Shown one piece after another: positions 26,020 to 36,925 of a stretch of DNA of 54,016 nt. Below the pieces are notes generated by a model. It worked only from the letters and a program-made list of their open reading frames with translations, did not search any database and was not told the origin of the DNA. Numbering within the stretch: position 1 is the first letter of the stretch; each line of letters opens with the position of its first letter. Source of the stretch: a virus; the IMG/VR virus record IMGVR_UViG_3300042332_001412, positions 1 to 54,016 of that record; one strand, given 5' to 3'. The translations under genes were made by a program, and so were the position numbers.

Positions 26020-29000
26020 ATATAAATTTGTCATAATATACAATGTCATTCTGATTGTGTGCAGCTGCTGTAATAGCTCTAGTACATCCTATCAGTTGAT
26101 TTGATACTATATTTGTATACTCAATAATATCATTATCAATAATTACTCTGTAAGTATCATATCCTTCACCTGAATTTCTTACTATTATAGAAGTAACTCT
26201 TCCCATACTGTCTAATACTAATTCAAGAATACATCCAACTCCACCTCCTCCAACTACAATCACTTCAGCATCTCTATCATCATAACCTATTCCTGAAGTT
26301 AAAACTTCAACTTTTCTAATTCTACCTTTGCTAATGAAAGGTCTAAATGTGGCACCTGAACCAGTAACAGATGAAATTGCTATAGCAACATCACTTTGTT
26401 CAAAATTTTGTGCGTTTGCAACTGGAATTATTTCTGCGGATGGCAAAATATTTGAAGATAATTTAGTACCTATCCTTACATTTGAAGTGCTTAATGGCAT
26501 TTTTGTATAAGAATAGGCATATGATGTAGCAACTACAGATGGTGCTTGGTATTGATTATATCCAGGATATTGAATTATAACTGGTGCCTGAATAGCTCCA
26601 CCTAATGTATTATTTACTGAAGCTGTAGCTTTGGCACTATATCCAACACCAAGTGTCCTTAAAATTGCTGGATATCTGTAACCAGAACCTCCATTGGTTA
26701 TAGAAACAGAAGTTACCTTTCCACCAGATACAGCTGCAGATCCTACAAAACCAGATGGTTTTGGTCCAGTATACTGTGTAGTTTTCACTACAGTTGGAGA
26801 TATAACTTGAGTAATTGTTCTTTCGCTTTGCTCACCAGAAATTTGAATTTTATCGTTTACATTAATTTGATATGAAACACTATTAACCGCAACATCTGTT
26901 GTAGTTCCTCTAAAATCTAAAACAACTAACTTACCTGCAGTTACATTTGATGTAAATACAATTTTATTATTGTCAATGTAGTAATCATAAAGAGGACTTT
27001 GAATATTTCCATCCCTAATTACTAAAATTTGATTTTCATGAGGTCTTGGTCTTTCAATATCTGTATTAGGGTAATAATCTGCAGAATTTTGTTTCTTTAA
27101 ATTATAAATTCTTCCACCAAATCCAGATGTAATAGACAATAACTTCAAGAAAGTACCTACACACTTGACTGAAATTATATCAGTTGATATTGGAGCAATA
27201 CTAAATTGAATTTGACTCTTAATATCTCCTTGTAAAGTATACTCTACACCAGGATCTAGAATTTTTCCATTTTTAATAACAATTAAACTAAACTCTGAAG
27301 GAATCATATCATTCTCAACAGTTCCAGGAGGCATGAAGTTTTCTTGGTTAAAGAACAGATTAAATTTAGTATTGATTCCATTATATGGTGTATTAATTTG
27401 ATCGAGTAAATGGAATGTTCCTGCAAATTTAATTCCAAAAATATAAGTTGAAGTATTAGCTGAGGATAAAGTAATTCTAGATGATGTAGTATAATTGTAC
27501 TCATTCAGTTCGTTAAACTTCCAAGTATTATTAGAAAATACTACTAGATTTTCCTGATCATCATTGGAAAAAGATTGACTTAAATTATATACAGTATTTG
27601 AACCAGAAACAGGGGATAAAATGATTAATTCATTGCCACTCATTTTCACCATAAAAATTTGATCTAAAGACTGAGGTGGTGTGGCAAATTCTATAATTCC
27701 TCTGTTTGCAGAAATGGTATACTGAACTCCTGGATATTGAATCACTTCATTTACTGAAACTAATATATCAGCATTTTGAAGAATGTCCGATGCAATTATA
27801 TTTTGTTGATTATAAAATAGTCTAAATTTAGTTCTAAAACCATTTGGACAATCTTCAACTGGATCTATAAATGTAATAGGAGCATATTTAATTACAAAAA
27901 TTGAATTTATATCAACTAGAGATGGTAAAATTATAGTATTTCCAGCAATAAAATAATTTACTCCATTAAATTGAGGAACACCATTAAGATGTACCACTAC
28001 ATTATTATAATCACTTGGTGATACAGAAGTAGCTAAAGTTATAGTTGTTCCCGAAATATTAGTAATTGCAATTTCATTAGATCCATGTCTATATGAAATA
28101 TAAACATCCTCATTTGGAGTTATATTTGTGTCAAATGTTATGTAACCATTTCCAGTAGTGAAATCTTGTCCTGGATTTTGTGCAACTCCATTTCTAAGTA
28201 CAAAAACATCTGATGTTGCTGGGGGGTTGAAACTCTTATAGTTTACTTGTAATTTATATGTTGATTTTAGATAATTATCGTCAAGATAATCTATAATTTC
28301 AGTATCAAATGAGGAAGATCCAATTTGATAAGCATATAATACAGATCCCACAGGAAGATTTGAATCTATTAAAGTTATAGTAGATCCAGATACAGTATAT
28401 GCAGATGTTGGAATTTGCTGAACTCCATTAATACTAATTACTAAATCAGAACTTCTTAATGGTAAATTGGCAGTTATGGTAGAACTATTTACTTGTAGGT
28501 TATATGTAAAAACTCCTGATGAAATTGTGATTGGATCAAAAGATCTCTTTTGAGTTTGGAAACCTAATATTTGTACTTTATCGAGACTCAAACTTACGAA
28601 CCCACTAAAAATAAGAGTATTTGTGTTAGTATCGAATGTCCAAGCATTTCCAACTTGCAAAATACCATTTACATAAATTAAAAATGTTGTAGTATCTATT
28701 GATGGAGATTGTGAAGTGTATTGTAAAGTATTTGTATTAATCTGAGTAAATCTATTGGTTATATCTACAAGATCTTGAGATTTATAATTTATAATTGAAA
28801 TTTGATCTGTTGTAGTTGGTGCGGTGACAAAATCAATGTATCTGGCATCAGAAGGTCCACCAATCGTGTAATCAATATTTGGATACTGATACGCACCATT
28901 TCTAACTACTTGGAGATGACTAGAGCTGAAAACAGTAGTACTGACATAATTTGATGTCAATCCAAATCTTGTTTGAGAATTGTTGAATAATCTTAAATTA

Positions 29001-32000
29001 TCAAATTTGAAATTTTGATTAAGGCCATCATAAGAATAATAAATTGAAATATCCTCAAACTGCTGTGGGACAGTTGTAAATGTTATATTTGATCCAGATA
29101 TAGTGTAGTCAGTAATTGGTTTTTGATACACACCATTTCTGATCACAAATAAGTGATATGAACTTATTGGAGAGAATAAAATTCCATTGATGGAAATTGG
29201 GAAAGTAGATCTAACACCATCGAAACATATTAATGAATCTAGAATAACATTTTTTGTTTTTGCAGGATCTAACTGTCTATTGAAATAGCATAGTTTAATA
29301 TTATCAGATGCAGTTGGAGCATCTACGAATGTAATTTTATTAGCTGATACAGAATGGGTTTGAGAATCTGGTCTCTTTAAAACTCCATTTTTGATTGTAA
29401 ATAAATCTTCTACATTTTTAGCGTAATGTGGAACTCCTCTGTCGGATAAATTAAATGTTTTTCTTGTGCCATTTTGAGAAACATTTAGTCTATCTAATAT
29501 TGCAGATTTTGTTGAAGTATTATTTGCAAGATATTTGCTGTTGAAATCTATAATTGTACACTTGCTTGATGCAGAATATGCTTGATTAAATGTTATTGTA
29601 GATCCAGAAATTGAATATTGATCAGGATCTAAAACTTGATTGTTAACATAGACTAATAGAGTATTTTTACCGTTTACTGGAGTATACTCAGCACCATCTG
29701 CATACCTTAAATTAAAAGTAGTAGCAGATCCATTAAAACTTATTTCATTTAATACTTCTACATAACTTGTAGAATATTCTGGGTTTGAATATTTAAATCT
29801 AGTATCAACCCCATATACGGTTGTATTATCGGGATCTGCGTACACAGTACCATCAATTAAATTTTTGGTAATTTGATACAAAGACTCAGGATTTTTTGTA
29901 GCAGCAGATTCTACATATTGAGTCAGTTTTTTAATTGCACAATTATCTACATGAAGGATTTTATTCCCCAGTAAGACAGTAGTATCTAATGCATAACAAT
30001 TAATAGTTTCATCTATATACCATCCAAAGATATTAGAATCAGTTAATGGTTCAGATAAAACTAATTGATTTCCAGTAATTGAAAAGTCTGTTACCAGTTG
30101 AGATTGATAAACTGAATTTGCAAAAACCAAAAGTTTGCAACTAGAATCAGGAGAGTAATTTAATGTGTAATTAGCTCCAGAGCCAGTAAAAGTTATTTTC
30201 TTTAGATTTTGTTGATGTAGTACGAATATTGAATCACTTTCTTTTAAATTGGTGTCTAAGGTTACAATATTTCCATTGACTGTAAATGTCGGCGCTTGAA
30301 CAACTCCATTTATAGAAATTAATAAATTTTCTGCAGAGCCCGAATTGAATTCTAGTTTGTCTTTATATAATTTTAAAGTATTATTTTGATAAGTAAAATC
30401 TAAAGTCGTAAAATTATTAGTTAATCTATGTGCAATAATTTGATCGAAACTAGAAAATTCAAAGAATGGAATAAAATTATTATCTACAATATAATATGAA
30501 GTTATTGGCTGCTGTAAGATTCCAGAATAAAATACCAATACATTATTGGAATTATGAACTCCAGTAGTAGCAAATGTCCTATCTACTTCAAATACATATT
30601 CTCCAAATATAAAAGATGAAGATCCAAAAAGGTATACTTCAATATAACTTTCGGATATAGATTTAATTATACCAATAGACTTAGATATATTTCCATAAAC
30701 AAATTCCCCTACTGAGTAAGAAAGATAGTTGTCTATTAAAATTTTCTGTGTATTGCACTCAGATAACTTAAGATTTAAATTTGCAATATTTGATAATGAA
30801 GCTTTAAATATTACTGAGCTACTAAGTACATCTTGACTATTATTAAATAGAGATTTTTGATTTTCTATTAAATTTTTACCAAATAGTTTAAATCCACTAG
30901 GGTGAGTATTTTGAATTACTTCATTTTTCCATTCAGAAGTATTTCTATTTGATGCAATAGTATACGACCAATCTTGATAATAATTACTGTCATGAATTCT
31001 TTGAGTGGTATCATTTAAAAATCCATAGTTATCTAAGAATTTATGGGGGAATGATACTGTGGTAGAAATATTAGCATATGCAGATGCTACATTTACTGAA
31101 AAAATAGTTCCGTAAATTGATCCATCAGCATAATAAATTGTAGTATTTTCAGTTACTGTTCCTGTCAATTTTTCAAATTCTAATACAGATGACTGAGCAT
31201 CAAAATTCAATACTTTAATAGTAGCAGTAGGAGTTGTTGCAGAACCTAATTTTAAAATAGTATCAGAAAGTAATAATTTTCTATTTAACTTTGCTTCTAA
31301 TATTGCTCCTGTTCCATAATCACTTTCTAATGTGATAGATGGAATCTCACTTAAATTATTGCCACCATATAAAATTTCAATATTGGTAATGATACCAGAA
31401 GATGTTATAATTTTAAATTGATAATTATTATCAATAATTCCATTGACCTTAATTTTATCGGTAGGTCTATAATTATTTCCTCCAGAAATAACTTCAATTT
31501 TTGATATTTGATAGTTATTTTTAATTTTTGAAGTGCTCGGAAATTTCACACTAAATTGTGTGGTTTTATCACCAATCAACTCTCCACTGATTGATTCGCA
31601 TTCAATTGATGATATTTTTCCAATAGTCTTGGAATTTAGCTGTAGTAACGCATTCTTTCCATTTATAGAATCAATAGTTACAATTTCAGGAAGTTTTTTA
31701 TAATTATTTCCTTTATTTGAAATTGCAATTTTTACAATAGATCCCTGAGCAGACTTTGATGTAGTGGTATACGATAGTGAAAGATCTTCAGCATTAACTA
31801 ATTTTGGTTTAGGAATTAAAAATGCAGTAAGAGACTCTACTGAGAAAACTTTCTGTTTGTTAATTGAAGAATTAAAATATACTACATCATTTGTCGAAAT
31901 GTTGTGGGGCTGAGAAGTTATTACCCTAATATAATCAATTCCCAATATAGAAATAAAATCATAATCAACTACAGGAACTCCCTGAATTTCTGACACATAA

Positions 32001-34054
32001 GCAGAAAATCCAGCCCCATATGTAAAGGTATTGTCTATAACTAATTTATCATTTACTCTATAGTTAATTCCAGCATTTTCAATAATTACTTCATCTACAG
32101 ATCCAAAATTATATTTTTTAGCTTTTAAAATAGTATTTGTGCTAGAAGAGTTAAATTTAAAAATAGAGGATGTATATAAAGAGCCTCCATCTGTAATATT
32201 AATTTTTGAAGGTACAGATACTATTCTGAATTCTATTGGTTGAGAATTTCTATCTCCATTTACATAACCAAATAAGCAATATGTTGCAACATTATTGTCT
32301 GCTAAACAATTTCTTCCATATAAATGGGCAGTCACTCCATTATAAACTCCTAATGGAGCCGATCCACGAATTACTTTACAATTTACAAACTGAGTTGATG
32401 TTTTTGATTGATATTCTACTAATCTACCATCAATAAATAACTTTCCTTTTGTTGTTGGGAAATTTGCTGTACTTGAAACGGTTATGTTTGTATATGAATT
32501 AGATTGTATAGTTGATGTTTGAGTTATTGTTGTTGAAGGTGGTAAAAATATCTTTTTATAGTCTAAATTAGATCCCAATTCAAATTCATAGTTATTGTTA
32601 TCTAATTTTTGAATCTCTGATATCTCTAATGTTGCTCCTTGTATTTTATAAGTTAAATCTCTCTTTTGTACTAATTCTAGTAATTTAACATTTGATAAAT
32701 CTAAAGATCCAGAAATTAATTCGCAGCGAATTACCTTTCTTCGGTATAAAGATGCTGAAGAAGCTTTAATTACATTATGTTTTGGTAGTTCTATATTTGG
32801 ATCTACCGAAATAACTTCGACTGAAGGATTGCCCTTAGTATTTAAATCATTTAAAGGATATGCTTCTGATACTTTTGCCTTAGGGGTCTCTCCACCCTCT
32901 CCAATAATGCTGTATCTAGGTAAGAAATACCCAGAAATTTGATATAAAATTAACTCTCTTGTTGTATCACTCCAACTGTAGACTTTTCCAGTGCCAATAA
33001 TGGTGTTATTTTCATCTACACATTTTACTGTTTGATCTTGAGTAAAATTTCTATCTCGTACTCGTGCAGTAATTGGACCAACATAATTAGTTCCTTTATT
33101 TACAACTTGAACACCAGGAATAGCGTCTTGTTGAGTCGGTTTAAAAATTCCTCCAGAAGTAGTCATCTTGGTGACTACCATTTTTGCTACACTATCAGCA
33201 ATAGATGTAGTTGGATTTTTTACTCCAGTGCCAGAGCCAATTATATCAATAAGTGGAGGATATTGTAGTTGACCGTTTACAAGTTCATAATAATAGCCAC
33301 TTCCAGAAGAAAAAACTTCAAATGCACTGATATTACCTGAATAATTTAAAATATTAATAATAGCTCCTGTTCCTGCAGGTTGCAGTTTTAACTTAACTCT
33401 TTTTTCATTGAAAAGAATTCTGAATAATAGCTTATGTGAATTTTTAGTTCCTTTTGCACGATAAAAAGAACTGATGTTTTTTAGAAATGATGAAATGTTT
33501 AAATCTTGAGCTAAGACTTCTGGTATATTTGGAGAAATCTCATTCTTAATTTTATTTAAAAATTCTATTGCAAATTGATACGAAATATTATATACTAAAG
33601 TTCCATTAGGGTGAATTGTATTTGTTCCACTATTTTTATAAGTTACATTAGATGTTGGAAACTTCTCTAAAATAAATGCCCCAGTAGAACGAACACAATC
33701 TAAGAATTGAGTTTTTGTTTTTGATTTATAAAATATAATTTCGTCGTCAATCTGAATATATCCATTAGATTCTGGAAATCCAGTAGTATCAAAAACTCCG
33801 ATAGTAGTTGAATTTGTTCCTACTGTCGAAGTTAATTTGGTAGTTTCCTTTAATTTGGATGGAGAATAATGTCCAATATTATAATAATCTATTAAATTCT
33901 CGACAATATCCAAAGAATTGTATTTAACTTCTTGGGACTCGTAATAAGAAGTTAAAAATGATACAAATTTTGGACTAGACTCTCTTACAAATGACGGAAG
34001 TTGTTTCTCAATTAATACTGAAGTATCAATAATTTTTTCGTCTAAAGTTGTCAT
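26018..34054 (-). CDS. gp7: Giant baseplate wedge protein gp7
   Basis: The largest ORF of the window (2678 residues; T4 gp7 is 1032). Position between gp6 and gp8, the ATGA overlap with gp6, and the N-terminus (LIEKQLPSFVRESSPKFVSF then LTSYYE) support the wedge-initiator gp7. Residues about 90-130 and 520-570 contain an 'I.IDDEIIFYKSKT.TQFLDC.R' module. The long middle (about 1180-2350) is an irregular tandem series of ~70-90-residue beta units with VxxNGVxQxPxxDYTISGxx and a following ITF. The C-terminus has GGSGY/GIGY/GEGY modules and ends CTRAITAAAHNQNDIVYYDK. The repeat region probably forms an extended array on the baseplate periphery. Confidence 0.82.
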   Translation of the reverse strand: MTTLDEKIIDTSVLIEKQLPSFVRESSPKFVSFLTSYYESQEVKYNSLDIVENLIDYYNIGHYSPSKLKETTKLTSTVGTNSTTIGVFDTTGFPESNGYIQIDDEIIFYKSKTKTQFLDCVRSTGAFILEKFPTSNVTYKNSGTNTIHPNGTLVYNISYQFAIEFLNKIKNEISPNIPEVLAQDLNISSFLKNISSFYRAKGTKNSHKLLFRILFNEKRVKLKLQPAGTGAIINILNYSGNISAFEVFSSGSGYYYELVNGQLQYPPLIDIIGSGTGVKNPTTSIADSVAKMVVTKMTTSGGIFKPTQQDAIPGVQVVNKGTNYVGPITARVRDRNFTQDQTVKCVDENNTIIGTGKVYSWSDTTRELILYQISGYFLPRYSIIGEGGETPKAKVSEAYPLNDLNTKGNPSVEVISVDPNIELPKHNVIKASSASLYRRKVIRCELISGSLDLSNVKLLELVQKRDLTYKIQGATLEISEIQKLDNNNYEFELGSNLDYKKIFLPPSTTITQTSTIQSNSYTNITVSSTANFPTTKGKLFIDGRLVEYQSKTSTQFVNCKVIRGSAPLGVYNGVTAHLYGRNCLADNNVATYCLFGYVNGDRNSQPIEFRIVSVPSKINITDGGSLYTSSIFKFNSSSTNTILKAKKYNFGSVDEVIIENAGINYRVNDKLVIDNTFTYGAGFSAYVSEIQGVPVVDYDFISILGIDYIRVITSQPHNISTNDVVYFNSSINKQKVFSVESLTAFLIPKPKLVNAEDLSLSYTTTSKSAQGSIVKIAISNKGNNYKKLPEIVTIDSINGKNALLQLNSKTIGKISSIECESISGELIGDKTTQFSVKFPSTSKIKNNYQISKIEVISGGNNYRPTDKIKVNGIIDNNYQFKIITSSGIITNIEILYGGNNLSEIPSITLESDYGTGAILEAKLNRKLLLSDTILKLGSATTPTATIKVLNFDAQSSVLEFEKLTGTVTENTTIYYADGSIYGTIFSVNVASAYANISTTVSFPHKFLDNYGFLNDTTQRIHDSNYYQDWSYTIASNRNTSEWKNEVIQNTHPSGFKLFGKNLIENQKSLFNNSQDVLSSSVIFKASLSNIANLNLKLSECNTQKILIDNYLSYSVGEFVYGNISKSIGIIKSISESYIEVYLFGSSSFIFGEYVFEVDRTFATTGVHNSNNVLVFYSGILQQPITSYYIVDNNFIPFFEFSSFDQIIAHRLTNNFTTLDFTYQNNTLKLYKDKLEFNSGSAENLLISINGVVQAPTFTVNGNIVTLDTNLKESDSIFVLHQQNLKKITFTGSGANYTLNYSPDSSCKLLVFANSVYQSQLVTDFSITGNQLVLSEPLTDSNIFGWYIDETINCYALDTTVLLGNKILHVDNCAIKKLTQYVESAATKNPESLYQITKNLIDGTVYADPDNTTVYGVDTRFKYSNPEYSTSYVEVLNEISFNGSATTFNLRYADGAEYTPVNGKNTLLVYVNNQVLDPDQYSISGSTITFNQAYSASSKCTIIDFNSKYLANNTSTKSAILDRLNVSQNGTRKTFNLSDRGVPHYAKNVEDLFTIKNGVLKRPDSQTHSVSANKITFVDAPTASDNIKLCYFNRQLDPAKTKNVILDSLICFDGVRSTFPISINGILFSPISSYHLFVIRNGVYQKPITDYTISGSNITFTTVPQQFEDISIYYSYDGLNQNFKFDNLRLFNNSQTRFGLTSNYVSTTVFSSSHLQVVRNGAYQYPNIDYTIGGPSDARYIDFVTAPTTTDQISIINYKSQDLVDITNRFTQINTNTLQYTSQSPSIDTTTFLIYVNGILQVGNAWTFDTNTNTLIFSGFVSLSLDKVQILGFQTQKRSFDPITISSGVFTYNLQVNSSTITANLPLRSSDLVISINGVQQIPTSAYTVSGSTITLIDSNLPVGSVLYAYQIGSSSFDTEIIDYLDDNYLKSTYKLQVNYKSFNPPATSDVFVLRNGVAQNPGQDFTTGNGYITFDTNITPNEDVYISYRHGSNEIAITNISGTTITLATSVSPSDYNNVVVHLNGVPQFNGVNYFIAGNTIILPSLVDINSIFVIKYAPITFIDPVEDCPNGFRTKFRLFYNQQNIIASDILQNADILVSVNEVIQYPGVQYTISANRGIIEFATPPQSLDQIFMVKMSGNELIILSPVSGSNTVYNLSQSFSNDDQENLVVFSNNTWKFNELNEYNYTTSSRITLSSANTSTYIFGIKFAGTFHLLDQINTPYNGINTKFNLFFNQENFMPPGTVENDMIPSEFSLIVIKNGKILDPGVEYTLQGDIKSQIQFSIAPISTDIISVKCVGTFLKLLSITSGFGGRIYNLKKQNSADYYPNTDIERPRPHENQILVIRDGNIQSPLYDYYIDNNKIVFTSNVTAGKLVVLDFRGTTTDVAVNSVSYQINVNDKIQISGEQSERTITQVISPTVVKTTQYTGPKPSGFVGSAAVSGGKVTSVSITNGGSGYRYPAILRTLGVGYSAKATASVNNTLGGAIQAPVIIQYPGYNQYQAPSVVATSYAYSYTKMPLSTSNVRIGTKLSSNILPSAEIIPVANAQNFEQSDVAIAISSVTGSGATFRPFISKGRIRKVEVLTSGIGYDDRDAEVIVVGGGGVGCILELVLDSMGRVTSIIVRNSGEGYDTYRVIIDNDIIEYTNIVSNQLIGCTRAITAAAHNQNDIVYYDKFI

Positions 34055-36252
34055 GAGCAGGTATCTGGATTTACTGGTGTGAAGTCTTCTATGTCTGGAT
34101 CAGGAGGTGGACATCCTAATATTGCAATCTGTTCAAGAGTTGCAGAATCTGCATAATTTTGAGCCTTAATTTTTGCATATAGTTTTTCACATTCTTCAAT
34201 TGTGGCTGTTGGCTCGTCTATTGTGGTACTTCCATCTGGGTTAGTTGTCGTTGCAGTGCCATCTTCATCAACTACAGTTACACTTCCGTCAGGATTTGCA
34301 GTAGTACTTCCTGGAATGTCATTTGTTGGGTTTTCACCTAATGGATCGCCTGTAATATTAGGATCTATCGGTGTTACATATGTAGTTGGTAGAGTTGCCT
34401 CTGTATTCAAGTCATTATTTGTATATTCACCTATGTCCAATGGATTGATATCTGTAATTTCAATGCTTGGATATGTATCTGGTCCAGTTGTAATATCTGG
34501 ACTTTCAGGAACTGCGTAAATATTTATTGGGTCATCCTGGCAGGAAACTACTGTAAAATTGAATTCTCCTGTTTCGTAATTAACTTTTCCAACCTTTGCA
34601 ATTACTCTTTCTTTCAAAGTAAGTAGATATAAATCTACATTTTCTCTGATTGAACAATCATTGATATTATAACCTGCGAATTTATCTCCAAATGCTGCAA
34701 TAAAGACAGGTTCATTAAATCCTTTGATGCAGAAAGGATCACTTATTATTGTATATTTTCCTTCAATATTATTTTTTATCTTGGAATAAAAATTTAATTT
34801 GTATTCATAAAGTAAATTGTTGTATAATTCTACGGTTCTCTTAAAGTATGGTTTAATGACAACAAATTTAATGGCAGAATCTATATCACGAATCAAACAA
34901 ATTAGTTTTGAAGATGAAAATATTCCATTAAAAGTTTTAAATTCATCATCAAAATTATAATTTGCAATTTGCTGATTGATCAAACTAGTTAAAGTAGCAA
35001 TATCATTCTTGGTTCTATTTTTATCGTAGATTACATTTACACTCAACATAATATAGAACGGAATTGCATCCTCAATGACTGGAGTAATAGAACCTACAGT
35101 ATAAGTTTTAATTTCTTCTGATATTCTTCTTTTTTCTATATCAGAAATTTTATCACCAATTTTTGGTTTAATTGAGATAAAAACTTTTCCATATTCAGGT
35201 GGAGATTTAGTCTCTCCTCCAACAACACGAACTAAATCTGCATTAGAGTAAATATTTTGTAAAATACTTTCATAGTCAGAATTCACAACAGCTCTTTGCT
35301 GTGCAGCATAGTATCTTGGTGCTCTATATTTAATTGATTTTATGGGTTCAAACTCTGATCCGCCATCCGTTTTTGGCATCAGAGGAGTAAAAGTTATATT
35401 TGAAGCTAATATGTTATCTTCGCCACTAGACTTTACACCTTTTATAGCTCCAGAATATTTTAATTGTGATGTAGCAATGGCATTTGCAGCAGAACCACTA
35501 GTAATTACATAGCTTATAATAACTTCTTCTCCATTTTGAAGCTTTCTTCCAATTACATCGTCTCCAAAAATAATTTCATACTTTTGATCTTGTACTTCCT
35601 CAACAAAGAAAATATTGTCTGATGCACTAACTCCAACAATACTGGTTTTTTTCTGATATTCTACTTCTAAATTTGTCGATGGATCTGATACTACTGAAAC
35701 TTTTATAGAATCTGCATCTATAAAATTGTTAGGAATAAAGAATCGTTGATTTTCGTTGCTATCATCTACTGTATATCTAATAGAAAATTCTCTACCTTCT
35801 TTTACTTCAACATTTGAAAATGTTACAGATGAATTTCCTTGAGTATTTACAATTAACTTGTTTGTACAGATAAAAGTATATGTTTTGTTATTTTGTGAAA
35901 CGGAAAATAATGGTCCAGGAGAAATATAGACGCTTTGATAGCCAGAAACATTATTTACAGTAATATTGAATTCTGCTCTTGCTGAAGTATATGAGTTTGG
36001 TGTATATCCTAGTCTTTTTGCATGAGAAACTACATTATCTCTAAGTACAGCAGTATCTAAGTTAAGTTCATTTGCCGCCATATTGATGTTATATGACGAA
36101 TACATGCTATTATATGCCAAAATGTCCACCAACATGGACAAGTTGGATCCCTCAAAGTCGTAATCTTTAAAATCAGTTTTAGTTTTAATATAATTTTTGA
36201 TAGATTCTCTGATTTGAGAAAATTCTAAAGCAGAGATAGTAGGTAGTTCCAT
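34051..36252 (-). CDS. gp6: Baseplate wedge subunit gp6
   Basis: The gp6 ring forms the iris-like inner baseplate that opens on sheath contraction. The 733-residue protein (T4: 660) begins LPTISALEFSQIRESIKNYI and shows the gp6/J-like motifs NMAANELNLDTAVLRDNVVS, AKRLGYTPNSYTSARAEFNI and RYYAAQQRAVVNSDYESILQ. The C-terminal ~150 residues are an acidic Pro/Thr/Asp-rich extension with NPDGS repeats (NPDGSVTVVDEDG, NPDGSTTIDEP) and a final Cys-containing segment. The stop overlaps the gp7 start (ATGA). Confidence 0.93.
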   Translation of the reverse strand: MELPTISALEFSQIRESIKNYIKTKTDFKDYDFEGSNLSMLVDILAYNSMYSSYNINMAANELNLDTAVLRDNVVSHAKRLGYTPNSYTSARAEFNITVNNVSGYQSVYISPGPLFSVSQNNKTYTFICTNKLIVNTQGNSSVTFSNVEVKEGREFSIRYTVDDSNENQRFFIPNNFIDADSIKVSVVSDPSTNLEVEYQKKTSIVGVSASDNIFFVEEVQDQKYEIIFGDDVIGRKLQNGEEVIISYVITSGSAANAIATSQLKYSGAIKGVKSSGEDNILASNITFTPLMPKTDGGSEFEPIKSIKYRAPRYYAAQQRAVVNSDYESILQNIYSNADLVRVVGGETKSPPEYGKVFISIKPKIGDKISDIEKRRISEEIKTYTVGSITPVIEDAIPFYIMLSVNVIYDKNRTKNDIATLTSLINQQIANYNFDDEFKTFNGIFSSSKLICLIRDIDSAIKFVVIKPYFKRTVELYNNLLYEYKLNFYSKIKNNIEGKYTIISDPFCIKGFNEPVFIAAFGDKFAGYNINDCSIRENVDLYLLTLKERVIAKVGKVNYETGEFNFTVVSCQDDPINIYAVPESPDITTGPDTYPSIEITDINPLDIGEYTNNDLNTEATLPTTYVTPIDPNITGDPLGENPTNDIPGSTTANPDGSVTVVDEDGTATTTNPDGSTTIDEPTATIEECEKLYAKIKAQNYADSATLEQIAILGCPPPDPDIEDFTPVNPDTCS

Positions 36253-36255
36253 TTA

Positions 36256-36672
36256 TTAGCTTTCTCTTACGAGGATAAAGTCTACGGTTTGTACGATTGG
36301 AGGGAGTCCAACAATAAAATATTCAATTATTACCGAAAATTCATTTAAATCATCTTCAACATCTACAGTAATGTTCTTTAGTGTGATTCTTGACTCATAT
36401 GTTGCAAGAGCATTTTCAATTTCTTCAATCAATGAGCCTGCAGAAAATGTGCTATTTAACTCAAAAAGATAACTTGTTGTATCTGTGCCAACATTTGGAT
36501 TAAAAAGCCTTTCTCCTAACTTAGTTAGTACTAAGTTTTTTACAGATTGCTTAATAGCTTCTTCATTTTTTAACACAACAACATCTTTAGTTATTGGATT
36601 CATGCCAAAATTAAAACTAATGTCTTTAAAAGACCTAGAAATTTTACCTAACTCTTTTGAGACAGTAGACAT
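36256..36672 (-). CDS. gp25: Baseplate wedge subunit gp25
   Basis: The gp25/lysozyme-like fold subunit that joins wedge to hub and starts sheath polymerisation. The 138-residue protein (T4: 132) contains FNFGMNPITKDVVVLKNEEA, KNLVLTKLGERLFNPNVG (the gp25 'N.l.t..GER.f.P..G' motif) and ending IVQTVDFILVRES. It is followed 3 bases later by gp6, the same order as T4 (53-...-25-6). Confidence 0.95.
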   Translation of the reverse strand: MSTVSKELGKISRSFKDISFNFGMNPITKDVVVLKNEEAIKQSVKNLVLTKLGERLFNPNVGTDTTSYLFELNSTFSAGSLIEEIENALATYESRITLKNITVDVEDDLNEFSVIIEYFIVGLPPIVQTVDFILVRES

Positions 36673-36697
36673 TGATGTAAAAATTAAGGATTATAAA

Positions 36698-36853
36698 CTA
36701 TTTAGATGTATCCTCAAAATATTCACAATAGTCTACATGATAAATTTTCTTTGATTTTTGCTTTTGAGGTGCATAATCAGTAATTAATCGTGTAGTACCC
36801 CACATTTGCTTCATATATGTGACATCCCTATCGGGATTTGGGTGAATTGCCAT
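36698..36853 (-). CDS. Short conserved-type ORF upstream of gp25
   Basis: A 51-residue ORF, MAIHPNPDRDVTYMKQMWGT..., ending YCEYFEDTSK. It starts with ATG 60 bases from a late box and ends 25 bases before gp25, so it is likely expressed with the baseplate genes. The acidic aromatic C-terminus and KQKSKK stretch have no recognisable fold. A small baseplate-associated protein is possible. Confidence 0.6.
   Translation of the reverse strand: MAIHPNPDRDVTYMKQMWGTTRLITDYAPQKQKSKKIYHVDYCEYFEDTSK
36699..36706 (-). promoter_or_regulatory. Candidate late promoter for gp25
   Basis: TCTAAATA on the minus strand, overlapping the end of the 51-residue ORF, 27 bases before the gp25 ATG. Confidence 0.4.
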
Positions 36854-36913
36854 CTGTTTTCTCCAAAACTGGGTCGAACAGAACTTTTAAAGGGGTTGCT
36901 ATCCCTTCGGTAG

Positions 36914-36921
36914 TATTTATG
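36914..36921 (-). promoter_or_regulatory. Late promoter after the intergenic terminator
   Basis: CATAAATA on the minus strand, 61 bases upstream of the ATG at 36853 and only a few bases past the T-run of the hairpin at 36926-36950. Confidence 0.55.
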
Positions 36922-36925
36922 GCCA

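Noticed and set aside
34202-34519. Plus-strand 105-residue open frame
   Set aside because: Antisense shadow of the NPDGS extension of gp6; no start signals.
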